A stretch of DNA of 64,000 nt from Gonapodya prolifera JEL478 (lineage: Eukaryota > Monoblepharomycota > Monoblepharidomycetes > Monoblepharidales > Gonapodyaceae): the NCBI GenBank assembly GCA_001574975.1, contig KQ965811.1, forward strand, positions 159,932 through 223,931, in the 5' to 3' direction. Below the pieces are notes generated by a model that was not told the origin of the DNA, did not search any database, and worked only from the letters and a program-made list of their open reading frames with translations. The position numbers were made by a program, and so were the translations under genes. Positions 1 through 11,854 of the stretch are shown piece by piece. Each line of letters starts with the position of its first letter. The stretch's first letter is position 1.

Positions 1-1
1 C

Positions 2-433
2 CTCCTCGAGCATGGCCTTTCTCCAGACTCTAATCTCGGACTCCTCACACGGGCCGCCAGCATGGGGGACTTGAATACAGTGCAACTCCTTCTCGATTTC
101 GACCGTACCGTGCCCAATAAGCATCTAAAGTACCTGGCCGTGCTCACCGCCGCACGGCAAGGTCACGCGGACATTGTGCGTCTTCTTCTGCAGCACGGTG
201 CTCAGATATTGACCATCTTCCGGGAAGGCCTGATGGTCAACGCAGCAGAGAAGGGGTTTGTGGATGTGGTAAAGGTGCTCTTGGGCGTGTACCCAATCAA
301 TGGAACTGGACCTGGAGGAAGGCGAGCAATTCTGTGTGCAGTGCAGAATAACCGTGAAGACATTCTGCAGGTGTTCAGAGAGTGTGGGATGGACGTTGAT
401 GGAATTGTCAGTCTAAACCATATGCAGAATTGA
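2..433 (+). CDS. Ankyrin-repeat protein, 3' part
   Basis: The frame is open from the window edge (LLEHGLSPDSN) and runs to a TGA at 431-433, so this is the C-terminal 143 residues of a longer gene. At least three ankyrin repeats are visible. The helix signatures are LLTRAASMGDLNTVQLLLD, LTAARQGHADIVRLLLQHGA and NAAEKGFVDVVKVLLG, with a weaker last unit (ILCAVQNNREDILQVFRECG). Ankyrin repeats are protein-binding scaffolds and give no specific function. No catalytic domain is seen in the part present, and the protein ends about 10 residues after the last repeat. The upstream domains that would name the gene lie outside the window. Confidence 0.8.
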   Translation, partial: LLEHGLSPDSNLGLLTRAASMGDLNTVQLLLDFDRTVPNKHLKYLAVLTAARQGHADIVRLLLQHGAQILTIFREGLMVNAAEKGFVDVVKVLLGVYPINGTGPGGRRAILCAVQNNREDILQVFRECGMDVDGIVSLNHMQN

Positions 434-1417
434 TAGACGTAGCTTGTATTAATGCTAACCATAGTGGAAAATTTTGAGGTTGAAAATTGCATTTATGTGA
501 AAAGATTCCAGTACACTGCTTTGAAATGCGTGAGCGGTCCCGTTTACTGAACAGTGATAAGTCCGTGTCGAGCAATCACAATAGGCAAGGAAAAGGCGAG
601 AGAGGTTGGGGGCCTCCAACAAAGGAACATTACTAGGCATTATCCCGTTTGAATTCTGGATGGGGCCCGAACCAGTTGACAGCTCCGCTGCGAACTCAAC
701 TTCAACGTCCTTCATCATTTTCTTAACGCAGCGCATTAATTTCCTGGTCGCCTGATCCACATACAGTTGAGCGAGAGTACTCATAGGTGCCTCGACGAAA
801 GCAGCGATGGAAAAAAGGAGTAAGTTATTTCTGTGGAACTGAGGACTGTGTGGGTACAGAGACGGACTGTATGTGAGCAAGTAAAATCGATAAACCTGTG
901 GTCATTCCCACTTCACCAAATCTTTGACAAACCGAGCAGTGTCACACGGTTTTCCTGACTGGTCTCCCCACACCGCACACCTCAATCAATATATTCCTTC
1001 ACATCTGGGCGCCTCCCACCACATTCAACAACCCCCACGTCACCGCTACTCGTGTGCTGCAGCACAACCCGACCTCCGAGAAAGCCTGGGACTTGGAGAA
1101 ATCATCCCCTTGAAATGTTGCCGTCCTTGAGGATAAAATCGTGGGAATGTGTATGCCAATGTGCCCATCAGTTCCACCACTGCTCCTGCGCTGGAGCTGG
1201 CGTCCGTGAATTCCAAGACCAAGCCCTGTGAAACGGTAGCCGATTGAAGTGATAAGCATAAGCCCTGTGGCTAAATAATTTGGCGAACAAATAAAATGCA
1301 ATCCACCAAAATCTTTGACAACTGAGACCAATCCATCGCTTTAGACGATGTCTAAGTGAGCCAGTCCCTACCACCTGCTGCCAGAGAAACGCTTACCGTC
1401 TCACTCGACCAAGCACC
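434..1417. other. Intergenic, about 1 kb
   Basis: No gene can be named here. A minus-strand frame at 455-880 (141 codons) has a stretch (residues about 32-110) of fairly protein-like composition, including VDQATRKLMRCVKKMMKDVE. It has no motif I recognise and no clear intron signals. It could be a small hypothetical gene or chance. Confidence 0.4.
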
Positions 1418-2372
1418 ATGCATCCGCCCATCGAACCGATCGACTGCTACTGCGGGCGAGGTCCCAGCTGTTCATATTGCGGCCATCGATGGAACTCGAA
1501 AGGGTCTGGTGGACGATCGAGGAACTTTCGAGGGCTGGAAACGGCGTTCGATGGCATCTTTGCCTCCTGGGTGACCGACGAAGTCCTGGTCATGAGTAGA
1601 CCGAGCTCCAGGACCATCAACGAGGTACTTTGCTTGTATCTTCTTCTCTCGATCGCGACGCTCTTTACAAGACTCGCTGTTGACTCGTCCTTCTTGCCTC
1701 TTGCTCGGTTGAACTCGCCCAACGAAATGTCTGCAGTACGAACTCCCTTCCAAGTTTCTTGAAGCAGGCATCCGCTTGGTTGTATGCTGCCAAGAACCAG
1801 GAGAGCACGCCACGTGCGGAGACGGCGTACTTCCATCGGGGCTCGCGTACCGTCCGGATGAATTCACGTCGAAAGGGATCGACCATTTGCACAAATACTG
1901 GGAGGATTTGGAGGTGGATCACTCTTCGCCATAGGAGGTTTTGGTTCCTTCCACTGAACTTTGTTCCTGGCGACAGGTTCCCTCGTTTGAACAAATGACA
2001 GTAATAGTACGCAAAATGCACGAGACGACTTCGCGGGGATACAAAGTATCCGTTCACTGCCACGCCGGTAAGATTGTCAGCTTACTCTTGCTCCTTCCTT
2101 GCCTTCACGTTAACTGCCCCTCGCTATCGCGACCATATCCAGGTCTTGGTCGAGCTCCGTTATCCGCTCTATGCTTTCTTGCACACCGGCACCCCACCGA
2201 ATCTCCGGAATCTCTACTGTCGCTTGTAAGACGTCGTCGCGGGCCTGTACTGAACGGAGAGCAGGAGGATTTTTACTTCCAGTTCGTGCAGTGGTGGCGC
2301 TCGCAGGATGTGGAGAGCTTGTTATCGGACAAGGATGGCGAGAAAGACACGGGCTTGGGCAACGATGCTTGA
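1418..2372 (+). CDS. Dual-specificity phosphatase, PTPDC1-like
   Basis: This is a cysteine-dependent protein phosphatase of the PTPDC1/Paladin-like group. The N-terminus has VLVMSRPSSRTINE, as in PTPDC1. It is followed by FLEAGIRLVVCCQEPGEHATCG, matching the family's GIK-x-IINLQ-x-PGEHASCG block, and then the P-loop. Introns are inferred at 1625-1736, 1914-1976 and 2068-2142. The last one splits the active site, so HCHAG joins to GLGRA to give the HCxxGxxR signature with Cys as nucleophile and Arg for phosphate binding. The residue after Arg is Ala where Thr or Ser is usual. A short Cys/His-rich start (CYCGRGPSCSYCGH) precedes the domain. The spliced protein is about 220 residues, close to the bare catalytic domain. 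Substrate is unknown. The domain is well supported; exact splice sites are inferred. Confidence 0.8.
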
Positions 2373-3625
2373 TATTTATGATACATTGCTGAACATGGAA
2401 TAACTGCAGTTGCTCTGTAATTACATCTTCATCAGAATGTAGACTCGTCGCGTTAACTCTACACACCACGAAAGCCAAGAATGAGGCTACAGTTCTACAC
2501 CAGCAGCACTATTTCCGAAATCCAGCATTCTAACTAACGGGGGAAAATCTACGCTTCTGTCATGTCTCTTGGTGAAACTTGAACGCTTGATCTCCGAGTT
2601 TAAAAAAATAGGATATCAATAGTCTTCCAAAACAACTGCAGGTTGGACTCGCGAGGCAAAGCGTGGAGTAAGTGTACACGTCATTGTTGGGGATGAGTAC
2701 ATGACTTGCTCTGGGAGTAGAAGATGAAGATGGACGGAAACAAATGAGTTGAAACTTTTTCTTATTTAATTGGCAATAAATGTGGCAGGGGAGTTGAGTA
2801 CTGGTCACATGCAGTTCAAACTACCGAAAGCGACGAATATTCTTAAAGGAGTCCATCACTCATTCACAAAGTAAAGAGATGTCGTGAGATTAAAAGAATT
2901 ACGATCTCCAACTTGAGCGGGAGCGCGCAGATCAAAGCGTTGATAAATTACAGCGTCTCTTACTGGAAGTCTTCCCAATCCACAAGCGGACGAACATCCA
3001 CGAGGCAAAAAGTAGAATAAGTTTCTCGCCATAAACACGAACGCGCACAGATTGATGCTTCCCAACTTAAAGAAAATTGAACGAAGGTGATTCCCAGCAC
3101 AACGTTTTCAGCCACTCACATCACTCTCATGGGAAAGATGAAAAGTAGTGACATCTGTGACATTGCAAATGAGTTAATAAAAGTGGAGGTGATGTCTGGT
3201 AAGCAAGAACAGGGGTTTCAAGGGGCGAAATCGTCGAATTACTTTCTCAGAGGAAACCTTCACCCTCTCGAGTGAGGCACGCTCACGACACAAAAAATTG
3301 GAAGCTTTCCCTTCCCATTTATGAAACCGGGTGGAGAAGTTGGGGCAGAGCTTGAGTTGTGGGTTTGACACTAATTTCTGCGGCACTCCGACCCGTGTGA
3401 CGAGCAAGCGGCAAACGACATGGCAAGGAGTAAAGAGGAGAGCTCAAAATACTACTTGCTGTGATTGCGGGCTGTTGCAATAAAGTACAGAAAATCGGAT
3501 AAAATGCCATTTTCTCTTGATGTCGCGGACACGTCTGAGCGTCTCATGACTGCCATCTGAGCGTTGAACACCGCCAACCCACATACCGTCCCGCAACCCC
3601 CGACATTGAAGCTCCTTACTCTGCG
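2373..3625. other. Intergenic, about 1.25 kb
   Basis: Only short frames on both strands, none with recognisable motifs or consistent splice signals. It holds the 3' flank of the phosphatase gene and the presumed promoter of the downstream deubiquitinase gene. Confidence 0.5.
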
Positions 3626-6600
3626 ATGGTGGCGGCGACGGCGACGATGACGACGACGACGGGCGAAATGAAGATGACGCTGAACGGAGGAGACGGGGCG
3701 AAGACGGCGGCGGGTGGAGGGAGGGGGATTGACGCGGCGCTGGCGGGGAATGGAGTGGGGAAGGGGGCGGACTGGGACAGAGTCGAGAAGACGCATCCCG
3801 TGTTCTCGCGCTCGATTCCGTTCAGGAAGGCGACGGGGGGTACGAGGCGATGAGGAGGAAGTACATGGCAGTTAACGGCGTGGACGGCGAGGGGAAGGAC
3901 GGGAAGGCGGTGGGAGCGGAGGAGAGGGAGGGCAAGGCAAAGATGGACAGGCTCAAGAACCCGTCCACTGAACCACCGCCTATCAAGGGGACCGTGGAGA
4001 GCAGAGAGGATGGTGCGTGGCGCTGGTGTCGCTCCTGTCGGTTCGCGCCTTCACGTCTCTTCTCCTTGCCGCGGCCTCCGTCCACCATCTCGCCCTCACC
4101 ACCCACCCGAACCCACCCCNCCCGCTACCTCTTCCCCCCCTCCGCCATCCCCCCCTCCTGGCCCTCCCCCTTGCGCCCCCTGCGCTCCCTCGTCAACCAG
4201 GGCAACACATGTTTCCTCAACTCCGTCATCCAAGTCCTCGCCCATGCCCCGCCGCTGGGTGCGTACCTCGTGTCGGGGCATCATGGGAGGACGGCGAGAG
4301 AGGCCGGGAAGTGTGGCAAGGGGGGGTGGTGTGTGACGTGTGAGATGGAGAGGATTGTGACCAGGATGGTCGGGATGGGGATGGGGCAGCAGAGAGCTGG
4401 GGGGATGACGGGGCCGATGCAGCCCAGGGGGTTGACGGATAGAGTTAAATGTGAGTTTGTGCGTGTGGAATGAGATGGAGTCGAGTGGAGCGGAGTATGC
4501 CGAGAAGACGGAGGCTCAAGGCCCGAGTTGCTGTCAACTACGGATAGTCGAGACATCCTGTACCGATCTACGCCAGTCACGCTTTTTTTCTGACTTCTGT
4601 TCCACTTTTTTCTCCCCTGATCCCCTCGACTTCACACCACGCCACCCCCACGTCTCACGACAGTGATCGCCCCCACTTCCGCCCCGGCCGGCAAGAAGAC
4701 GCGCACGAGTTCCTGCGGTATCTTGTTGAAGCGATGCAGAAAAGTGCGGCGGGGGGTGAGAAGTGGGTTCCTTGTTTGGGCTAGGGGTGTGTGGTGGTTG
4801 GTGTTGACCATCCCACCTTCTGCCATCTCATGTTGCGTTACTCTGTGCCAATCTGCATTGACTCACGATCTCGACTGGACCACTCTAACACACGGCCTTA
4901 GAATCCCGCACGCCAACCTTCCCACAACCCTCCCCTCGCTCCTCTTCTCCTCGCAACTGCGCTCCCTCCTCACCTGCCTGCACTGCGGCGCCACATCCGC
5001 CACCTACGACCCCTTCTCGGACCTCTCACTCGACATCGCGCATTGCTCCACACTCACGCGGGCGTTGGAAAAGTTCACGAAAGGGGAACGACTCACGGGG
5101 CAGGAGAGGTGGAAGTGCCCCCAGTGTAAGGTGGCAAGGGACGCGGAGAAGTGGGTTACGATGCATGGCGCGCCCAGGGTGCTATGTGTGCATTTGAAGC
5201 GGTTCGGGTTTGGGTTCGGCACCGGGCTCTTCGGCGGCGGCGGCGGTGGCTACACCCGCACCCCCGAAAAACTCACGCACGAAGTCTCCTTCCCCCCCCT
5301 CCTCGACATCTCCCCCTACATGTCCCCCCCCGCAACCGCAACCGCAACAACCACGGGAAAGGGCAAACGCGACCGGGACCCCGTGTGGTATGCCCTCACG
5401 GGGGTCGTGACCCATTCTGGCCGGACGACGCGGTCGGGTCATTATGTGGCGTATGTGAAGGGTGCCGCGCCTGTGCAGCTTGTGGGGGGTGTGGGGGAAC
5501 AGCCGAGAGTGGCGGGTGGGGTGTGGTATAGGTGCGTTTGTGTGTGGTCGGTGCTGGCTATGACACATTTTAGGGTGATGGTGGTGTGTTGTGGTGAGAA
5601 GCAAAAGACTAACCACCACGTCGCGACAGGTACGACGACGACGAAGTCCGCAAACTCGGGTGGGACGCCGTCGCCCAGGCCGAGGCGTACGTACTCGTCT
5701 ACACCCGGATCGACGTCGGCGGTGGGGCGATCAAGGCCCTCGGCGAAGCGCCGGCGGGACTCTCCAACGGTGGCAAGGTACTAACATCTGGCGAGGGCGT
5801 TGTCAACGGAAAGAAGGTACACACGCCGGGGGTCGTCAAGGACGGGCCGAAGAAGGTGTCCGGCCCCGACCTCCCCACCGCGAAGAAGGTGTACGGAGCA
5901 GAGATCCCGGCGGAGTTGGTGGCCAAGAAGACGGCTGAGAACGAGAAGGACGGCAAGAGCTCTGTGGCTCAGACGAACGGCGTATTGGTCGCGGTTCCCG
6001 CGCGCAAACCTGTGTCTGCGGCGGCGGCGAACAAGGAGCAGGGTCAGCTGACGCCTCCTGCATCCCCCACGGCGGAATCTCGCAAGCGCAAGCGGGCTGA
6101 GGCGGAAGCCAGTGGTGACAAGCCGGATCTGGTTGCCACGGCGGCAGGGCACGGGCGATGGATCGTCACGGGAGGTGAGTCTGGTGAGGAGGAGACGCGG
6201 GCGGCCAAGAAGCCCAAGGAGGACGAGGGCGAGCCCGCACCAGCAGTGGTTCCAAAGCGACTTCCGGAAGGCCCCGCGGTGGTCTGGGATGCGGGCGACC
6301 ACACCAAACGTTCCGCGCTGGACGAGGTGATTAAGCGCGAGGAGAAGTATACGCTCGGCAAACGACCGAGGGAAGCCAACGGGCTCAACGGTACCCCTCG
6401 ATCCGCGTTCCCTACTACGCGCGAACTGGCCACGCAACTTGTGTTCGGGGAGGCCGTGCCGAGCTGGGACGATTTTGACCGAGGTGCGAGTTCGACTCAG
6501 GACCGCGACGCGGCAGTGTTGGATGGGTACAAGCCCGACAAAGTCTCGCGGCCTGATAAGTGGGATGCGGAGTACGACAGGGGAAAAGTCAAGAAGGTCA

Positions 6601-7287
6601 AGGCAAAGGAGGGCAAGGAGGACGAGTGGACGAGGAGGGAGAGGGTCGCGCAGGGGTTGGCGAAGAAGGCAGCAGAGGCTGTGGAGAATCGAGAGGTGGG
6701 TTTTGTGTGGTTTCTGCTATATGGTTCGTGTTTTGTGACACGTGGTTGTGATTTGGTTCGATTAGGATATTCACGCCCGAACCGCCGAGCTCACTGTTCC
6801 CGGCAAGAAGCGCAAGACGGCTGACGCTGAGGATGTGGAGGACGGTGAACTGCGTGAGGATCGCCGAGAGGATGAAGAGAGCAGCAGCAACGAGGACGAC
6901 GGGCCTACCGTTCCCGGGTCGAATCCAACTTCAAAGCCCCGACCAAGGAAGATGGTATCACGGGAGCCCTCGCCCAACGCGTCCGTGTCGTCGGATTCCT
7001 CGACTTCGGCAGAGGCCGCCCCGGCGCAAGGCTTTGGCGTTGCGCAGCTGGTTGGGAAGATACACAGCGGTGGTGACGAGGCCGAGTTGGAGCAGAAAAA
7101 GGAGGCGCAGAGGAAGAAGAAGGCCGAGAAGAGGAAGCGGCGGAAGGAGGCTAAGAAGGCAGCGTTGGCGCAGACGGGGGGCCGCGGTGGGCACGGGGGC
7201 GGAATGAGCGGAGGCAAGAAGGGTGGAGCCGCTTCGTCGGGAATATTACCCGGGATGGCGGGGTATGATGATCTTGATGGGGAGTGA
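3626..7287 (+). CDS. Ubiquitin carboxyl-terminal hydrolase, USP36/Ubp10-like
   Basis: This is a ubiquitin-specific cysteine protease of the USP36/USP42/Ubp10 group, which acts mainly in the nucleolus and on histones. The Cys box is LVNQGNTCFLNSVIQVLAH (about 4190-4250). It is followed by HFRPGRQEDAHEFLRYLVEA. A zinc-finger-like pair, CLHC...CPQC, flanks a LSLDI block, and VLCVHLKRFGF comes next. The His box is HSGRTTRSGHYVAYVK (about 5412-5460), and YDDDEVRKL/AYVLVYTR closes the fold. A long basic and acidic tail (about 5780-7287) includes a KRKR cluster and YDRGKVKKVK, resembling the USP36 C-terminus, then KKKAEKRKRRKEAKKA, so nucleolar targeting is likely. Introns interrupt the domain at about 4013, 4450, 4757 and 5532, and the tail at about 6695. 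The first 74 codons (3626-3849) join the next frame only if the G6 run at 3835-3840 had one more G. The start could instead be the ATG at 3850. Confidence 0.88.
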
Positions 7288-7856
7288 TTTGTGAGTGTTG
7301 GTCCTCGGCATGATACAGGGGTGCTGGTGGCTACCGGGTGTCAAGGAAGAACGTTTTTATGCTTTTGGAAAACTGAAAAAAGCTGCACGAAGCTTAACAT
7401 TGGGGATTTTGATATTTTTCTGAAGACTGGGTAGAAAACTGCACTTTTGTTCTGTTCGAATCACTGATACATATGAAATGGAAAATATACACGCACTTGA
7501 TTTCGTCGCACTGATGAGTTTGCGCTGATGAAAAGTAAGTAGTGCATGTAATGACAAAGTGGGCACCCGGAGAGTCGCTAAGTTCTGTTCGAATCACTAG
7601 CATATAAATGGAGGACTGACATTTCATCTGCTTGGTTTCGGTAGATTATACAATCATTTAAATTTTCCGCCGCTTATTTTGGTGCCCGAGTCAAGTTCCT
7701 GGCAATACCAGAGTTTGCAACTTCTGTGGCGTTGGCCGTCGCGCTATGATGAATGCGGGAAAGTTAAATGGTGACTTCATGAACACCATCGACAACTTAC
7801 CCTTGCTCAATGCATGCGTTGGCATTTGAATCAAAGATTTGTGTGTCTAGGCAGGT
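7288..7856. other. Intergenic with a short direct repeat
   Basis: No gene seen. The string GTTCTGTTCGAATCACT occurs at about 7449-7465 and again at about 7580-7596. Each copy is followed by a related ATA/AAATGG stretch, making a diverged direct repeat about 130 bp apart. Confidence 0.5.
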
Positions 7857-8243
7857 TCAAGATGCACCCCCCGCAGGGGCCGATAATCCTGGAGGGCAAT
7901 AATTGCATACTCCGACGACTGACCAGGTGTTCGCGGGGCATCGCAGGCATGAGAGACTCGGCCTGAAGTTTTGCATTCCCGGGGGGCACGTGAAGCAGTA
8001 GGTGTTGTCCTGGGAAGGCAGTGTTCCGTAAGGGCAAGGGAGACAATAGAACATGCCCGGGTTTGGGTTCTACGAGTCAGCGAGACAGTGAGTACAGTAG
8101 GTCGAGCCAGGACCGCCGTTCCACTTTCCGGGTGGGCAGGGGGTGCATTCTGTGGAGCCGTTGGTGGGAGAAGCGGACTCGGACGATGTCACGGCGATCG
8201 CGACGATGACCAGCGCGGCGAAGAGTGTGCTTCGCTTGAGCAT
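7857..8243 (-). pseudogene. Small secreted cysteine-rich protein (ephrin-receptor-like repeats) with in-frame TAG
   Basis: The start at 8243 gives a clear signal peptide (MLKRSTLFAALVIVAIAVTS). Repeats of the GCC2/GCC3 (ephrin A/B receptor-like, TNFR-like) type follow: CTPCPPGKW...STYCTHC, CLPCPYGTLPSQDNTYC, CFTCPPGMQNF and CPANTWSVVGVCNYCPPG. Such repeats are seen in secreted or cell-surface proteins of several eukaryote groups. The frame is continuous for 128 codons to a TGA, except for a TAG at 8070-8072 (codon 58) that falls exactly within the repeat array. I tested introns ending at that TAG; none restores the cysteine frame. It is therefore a truncated 57-residue product, a pseudogene, or a sequencing error at one base. 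TAG is a normal stop elsewhere in this window. The 3' end may also be shortened. Function unknown. Confidence 0.6.
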
Positions 8244-8957
8244 GAGACTGAGCGTAATCGAAATGAAATCGGAGGTGGGAAATGCATCGTCCTATCTATC
8301 GGAGTTCGGCCGTCGGTTGGCGAGACCAAAATAAAAATTCTCACTGGCGGTGCTCCCCTGTTCGTGAAGGGGGCACCACCATGAGAAAAATGATAGAAAT
8401 TTTGACCGCTGAGCAACGTTCTTTATATAAAGGTGACAGGACTGTGTGGGCCTGCAAACATGAGTTGACAGCCAGAAAACGTTCATTCTCAAAAAAGACC
8501 ATCTCGTTACCGGTGAGGAGGGTCAACGAGACAAACAAAAATGACGATTTTTTTTGCACGCTCACAAATTTGGGCAGGAGAGCTTGGGTTGCGGTGTCAG
8601 CTTCTCCAAAACAGAGTGACGGCACGCATCAGGTGATAGAGCTCAAAGATTGGGTAAGAGTTCGAATGCAATCATAAAAGCGGATCAGCGCATAAGTTTG
8701 GAGAGAACACGTTCTGGCTGCGAGGGTTTGGACCTTTGATTCTGCGATGGCACGAACGTCGGGTCGAGAAGCAACCCATCATCATCTTGACGTTATGGCC
8801 ACACCAACGCGTCATTTTTTTTTCTACGCTCGTTGTATTCAATGAGAGCCTGCCGGTCTAGGTTTTTCAAAGGTTCGAGACCGCTCAGACTTTCACTTGT
8901 GAACCGAACTCACTATATTTATTATATATATATAAATTAAGAGGCAAAAACCAAAGG
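8244..8957. other. Intergenic with a hairpin
   Basis: No gene seen. At 8349-8377 GGTGC-T-CCCCT pairs with AGGGG-GCACC across an 8-base loop. This is about 100 bp upstream of the minus-strand cysteine-rich gene. An AT-rich run (about 8914-8940) precedes the tRNA. Confidence 0.45.
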
Positions 8958-9028
8958 GCGCCGATAGTTAAACGGTAGAACAGCCGCTTCCCAAGCGGCA
9001 GACTCGGGTTCGACTCCCGGTCGGCGCA
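8958..9028 (+). tRNA. tRNA-Gly (CCC)
   Basis: A 71-nt cloverleaf with no intron. The acceptor GCGCCGA pairs perfectly with TCGGCGC at 9021-9027, with A as discriminator. The anticodon stem GCCGC/GCGGC encloses loop TTCCCAA, so the anticodon is CCC. The T arm is GGG-TTCGACT-CCC, and a B box (GGTTCGACTCC) is present. A TTT-rich run follows at about 9036-9048 as Pol III terminator. Encoded Gly follows from the anticodon. Confidence 0.96.
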
Positions 9029-10420
9029 TCGAATTACTTTTTACTTTTACACGACCTGTCGCACAAATTTTTGCCTACATCATCACGAATCTATCCCCCA
9101 ATACAGTGGCGAGCAAATGACAACTTTTGTTGGAGTTCTTGGGTAGTGTGTTTGGTACGTGGTCTGTACGCCAAACAGGACTACCACAGCAACACGCGAC
9201 CCTCCATTTCGCTACTTCGAAGAGTATTTTCGGATGGATCGAGATGCTATTGATCCTCCTCCTTCAAACTGTTCATTTTGTCGCAAAACTGCACCTTTAG
9301 ACAGCTGCGGGCCTCCAACACTTCGCAAGGTTAGAAGGGCGCACTGTCATGAGACAGCCTTGCATCATCCACGGTCAGGTACCAGCTCACCTTTAACCTT
9401 TTTAAATACTCAAAATTACGTCCACGTGTGAGATTATCTCGCGCTTCTTCGTCCGTTGCCCACTCTCACCCCATCATTTCCGAGTCCACACCGGCGACTT
9501 AACGCGAGTAACCCACAAAGTGTCACCAAGGCTCACAAAGGACGATTTTCTCCTCAAAATTGGATTTTTATTTTACATATATCTCAGATACACCTCTCAC
9601 AACGACCTCTGGACTTCAAAGTTCATCCACTCATCCTCCAGAAGTCCGGTCCATCTACATCACACAACCCCTCCTCCTCAAGCCATCGCACTCGGTATTG
9701 CATTCCCCGCCCTCCGAACGTCTACGGGTGCCAATGGTCTTGCACGTGGTGACTACCGCGCCGTCCGTGCACGTGGCTGTGGTGTTAATGGTGGTGTCCG
9801 TGATGCATGCCGATCTCCTCCGCTCCATTTTCCACTGCCTTCTCGTAACCCGCTCACCATTGCCATCACCCCGTCACCCACCCCTTCCCCTGAACAACCA
9901 ACCAAACCAATGCCGATGTCCGCTCTCGGAATCCCCGTACTCCAACCGCCACTGCGGTCTGCCCCCACATCCCATATCCTCCCCTCGCCCTGATTCTCTC
10001 CCGCGGCCGCTCCACTGCATCCACGGTTTCTTCCTCATTGATCCTCGTAAAATGTCACCCTGGTCCCGCTGTGAGGTTAATTTTCGCGGTTGCGCCGCTC
10101 CTCGCAAGCTGTTCCAACTCTTGACGTAAATGGGTGACAAAAAGGGGTTGCACGCTTCACATACCTGGAGGTCCGACTGAATTTTCCTCCCCGACGATGC
10201 CTTCACTTCCCGAGAGACGCCATCGTTGGTAAGCGCCCTATTGAGATTTGAGCTCCATGCCATACAATCCTTTCCACCGTTTTGGGACGACTCGGCGTGC
10301 AGCATATCAAGGCGGCTGGGGGCGCCCAGGAGAAACCCTACGGTGGGTTCCCAATACGATCGCCAGCCTCGGTGCAATTTTCGCTCCGCACTGAAGGAAT
10401 TCTGCGTTGCAGGTCACTCA

Positions 10421-10482
10421 CCTCTGGCGGACAGCCTCGGTCAGCGCTCGCTTAGGCCTATGGAGTCCTCACTTCGCTCGGC
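10421..10482 (-). repeat. GC-rich dispersed repeat, copy C
   Basis: Read on the minus strand this contains GCGCTGACCGAGGCTGTCC and GTCCGCCAGAGG. These strings also occur in the transporter-intron copy at 37937-37980. It also has GAGGACTCC, shared with the copy near 37230. It is the third recognisable member of the family in this window. Confidence 0.65.
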
Positions 10483-11854
10483 CAACGTACGACCCACAAC
10501 AACATGATTGGCCGCCACTTTGACGGCTTTACAGCGTGGCACGAGCGCTTCACCCGCGTTGGAGAAGAGCCCTTTCGGATGGTATGAACGGCGAGTCCTC
10601 GAATCCCGACATGACGTGCGCGCGCGGCCGGGAATCCGAAGGTGAAGCGGAAGGTGGGGCGTGTTTAAATGAGGTCTTCGCGTCAGTTCACAGCGGAGAT
10701 GCCTGCGACGGGAGGTGTAAAGGGTACTTTGAATTGATGCCGGGAGATACGGAGAGGGACGAGAGGGAAGAGAAAATACACACCTGCGAAGGAGCCGCTG
10801 ACAGCGATTGCGTTTTCTTGCGATCAGCCAGCGTCGGCATTACGTCCATGAGTTGGTGCGGTGAGAAGGAATGGATCGATTGACCTGGACGTGCGAGTGC
10901 CGGGGGAAGCGGACGCGACGGAGAGGGAGAGTGCGTGCATTTTATTATTCTTCTCTTTTCTTTGTATTCCCAGGCGTGCGCAGACAGCAGCGCAACGTGG
11001 AAATGGTCGCTTCCTTGGTGCTGCGGACCGGCGGCGTTTCTGTTTAGCCGCTCTCGCCCTTTTTCTTTGTTTGCGGCACTTTGCAACGTTTTCGAAACCA
11101 GTGGGAATTGCGAATGGAGCGTGTTTCAGAGCAAAAAATAGCAGTTCATACTCCTATTATGCTCAGCGCCATATTTGACCGACTGTAGTGCCATGTCCGT
11201 GACGGACCCACACGAGCCGTCCTCTTTTTGAACGGGCCCCCGCATGAATCATAAAAACCTGCACGAGTACTGTTATTTCTGCTGAGACGTCCCCGCAGTC
11301 CTCAGTCCGTTGGATGATTAATGCTTTCTGAGCTCACTTCGACCATCGACTGGTGCAAAGAAATTCCACATCATGACTCTATTTCTCACTCACTACGCCG
11401 CTTACTTGACAATATTTGGGGTTCACCCCGACTGGCAGGTTCCAAAGAGGGAGCCACGTCGTTACGCCACAGACCTAATGAGTCCACGCTCACGGCGAAA
11501 AGGCGGGCAGGGCAGGGCAGCACTCCCACACAAGCCTACCTTCGACGACACATTTGATCAAGGCGCTTTTTTGGGCGTCGCACGCAAGCGGCCATCTTTC
11601 GAGTGGTTCAGCGCAAGATGATGTCAGCTTCTCTTGACGTCGAATGTGAGAGGCCTGGTTGGGAGCAGAGCACAGGACCTGATCAGACCATGTGATACAG
11701 TGAAGAGCATGTTTTTAGGGCATGTCGCCGTGGTGGAAAGCTTTCCAGCGTGGTAATGCCATGAACGGTCCACAATACCGCAAATCAGCTAATGGTCACG
11801 GTCGCAGTTGTGGAGGGGGCCGGGCGAGGGTTCCTGAGTGAGGCCGAGGGCACG

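Noticed and set aside
8070-8072. TAG reassigned to an amino acid, suggested by in-frame TAGs here and at 44203-44205
   Set aside because: TAG is the natural stop of the ABCG transporter (43134-43136) and of the chitin deacetylase, and intact genes show no internal TAG. Standard code is simpler.
9456-10129. Overlapping Ser/Pro-rich ORFs
   Set aside because: Three frames are open at once with the same biased composition, as expected from C-rich non-coding DNA.
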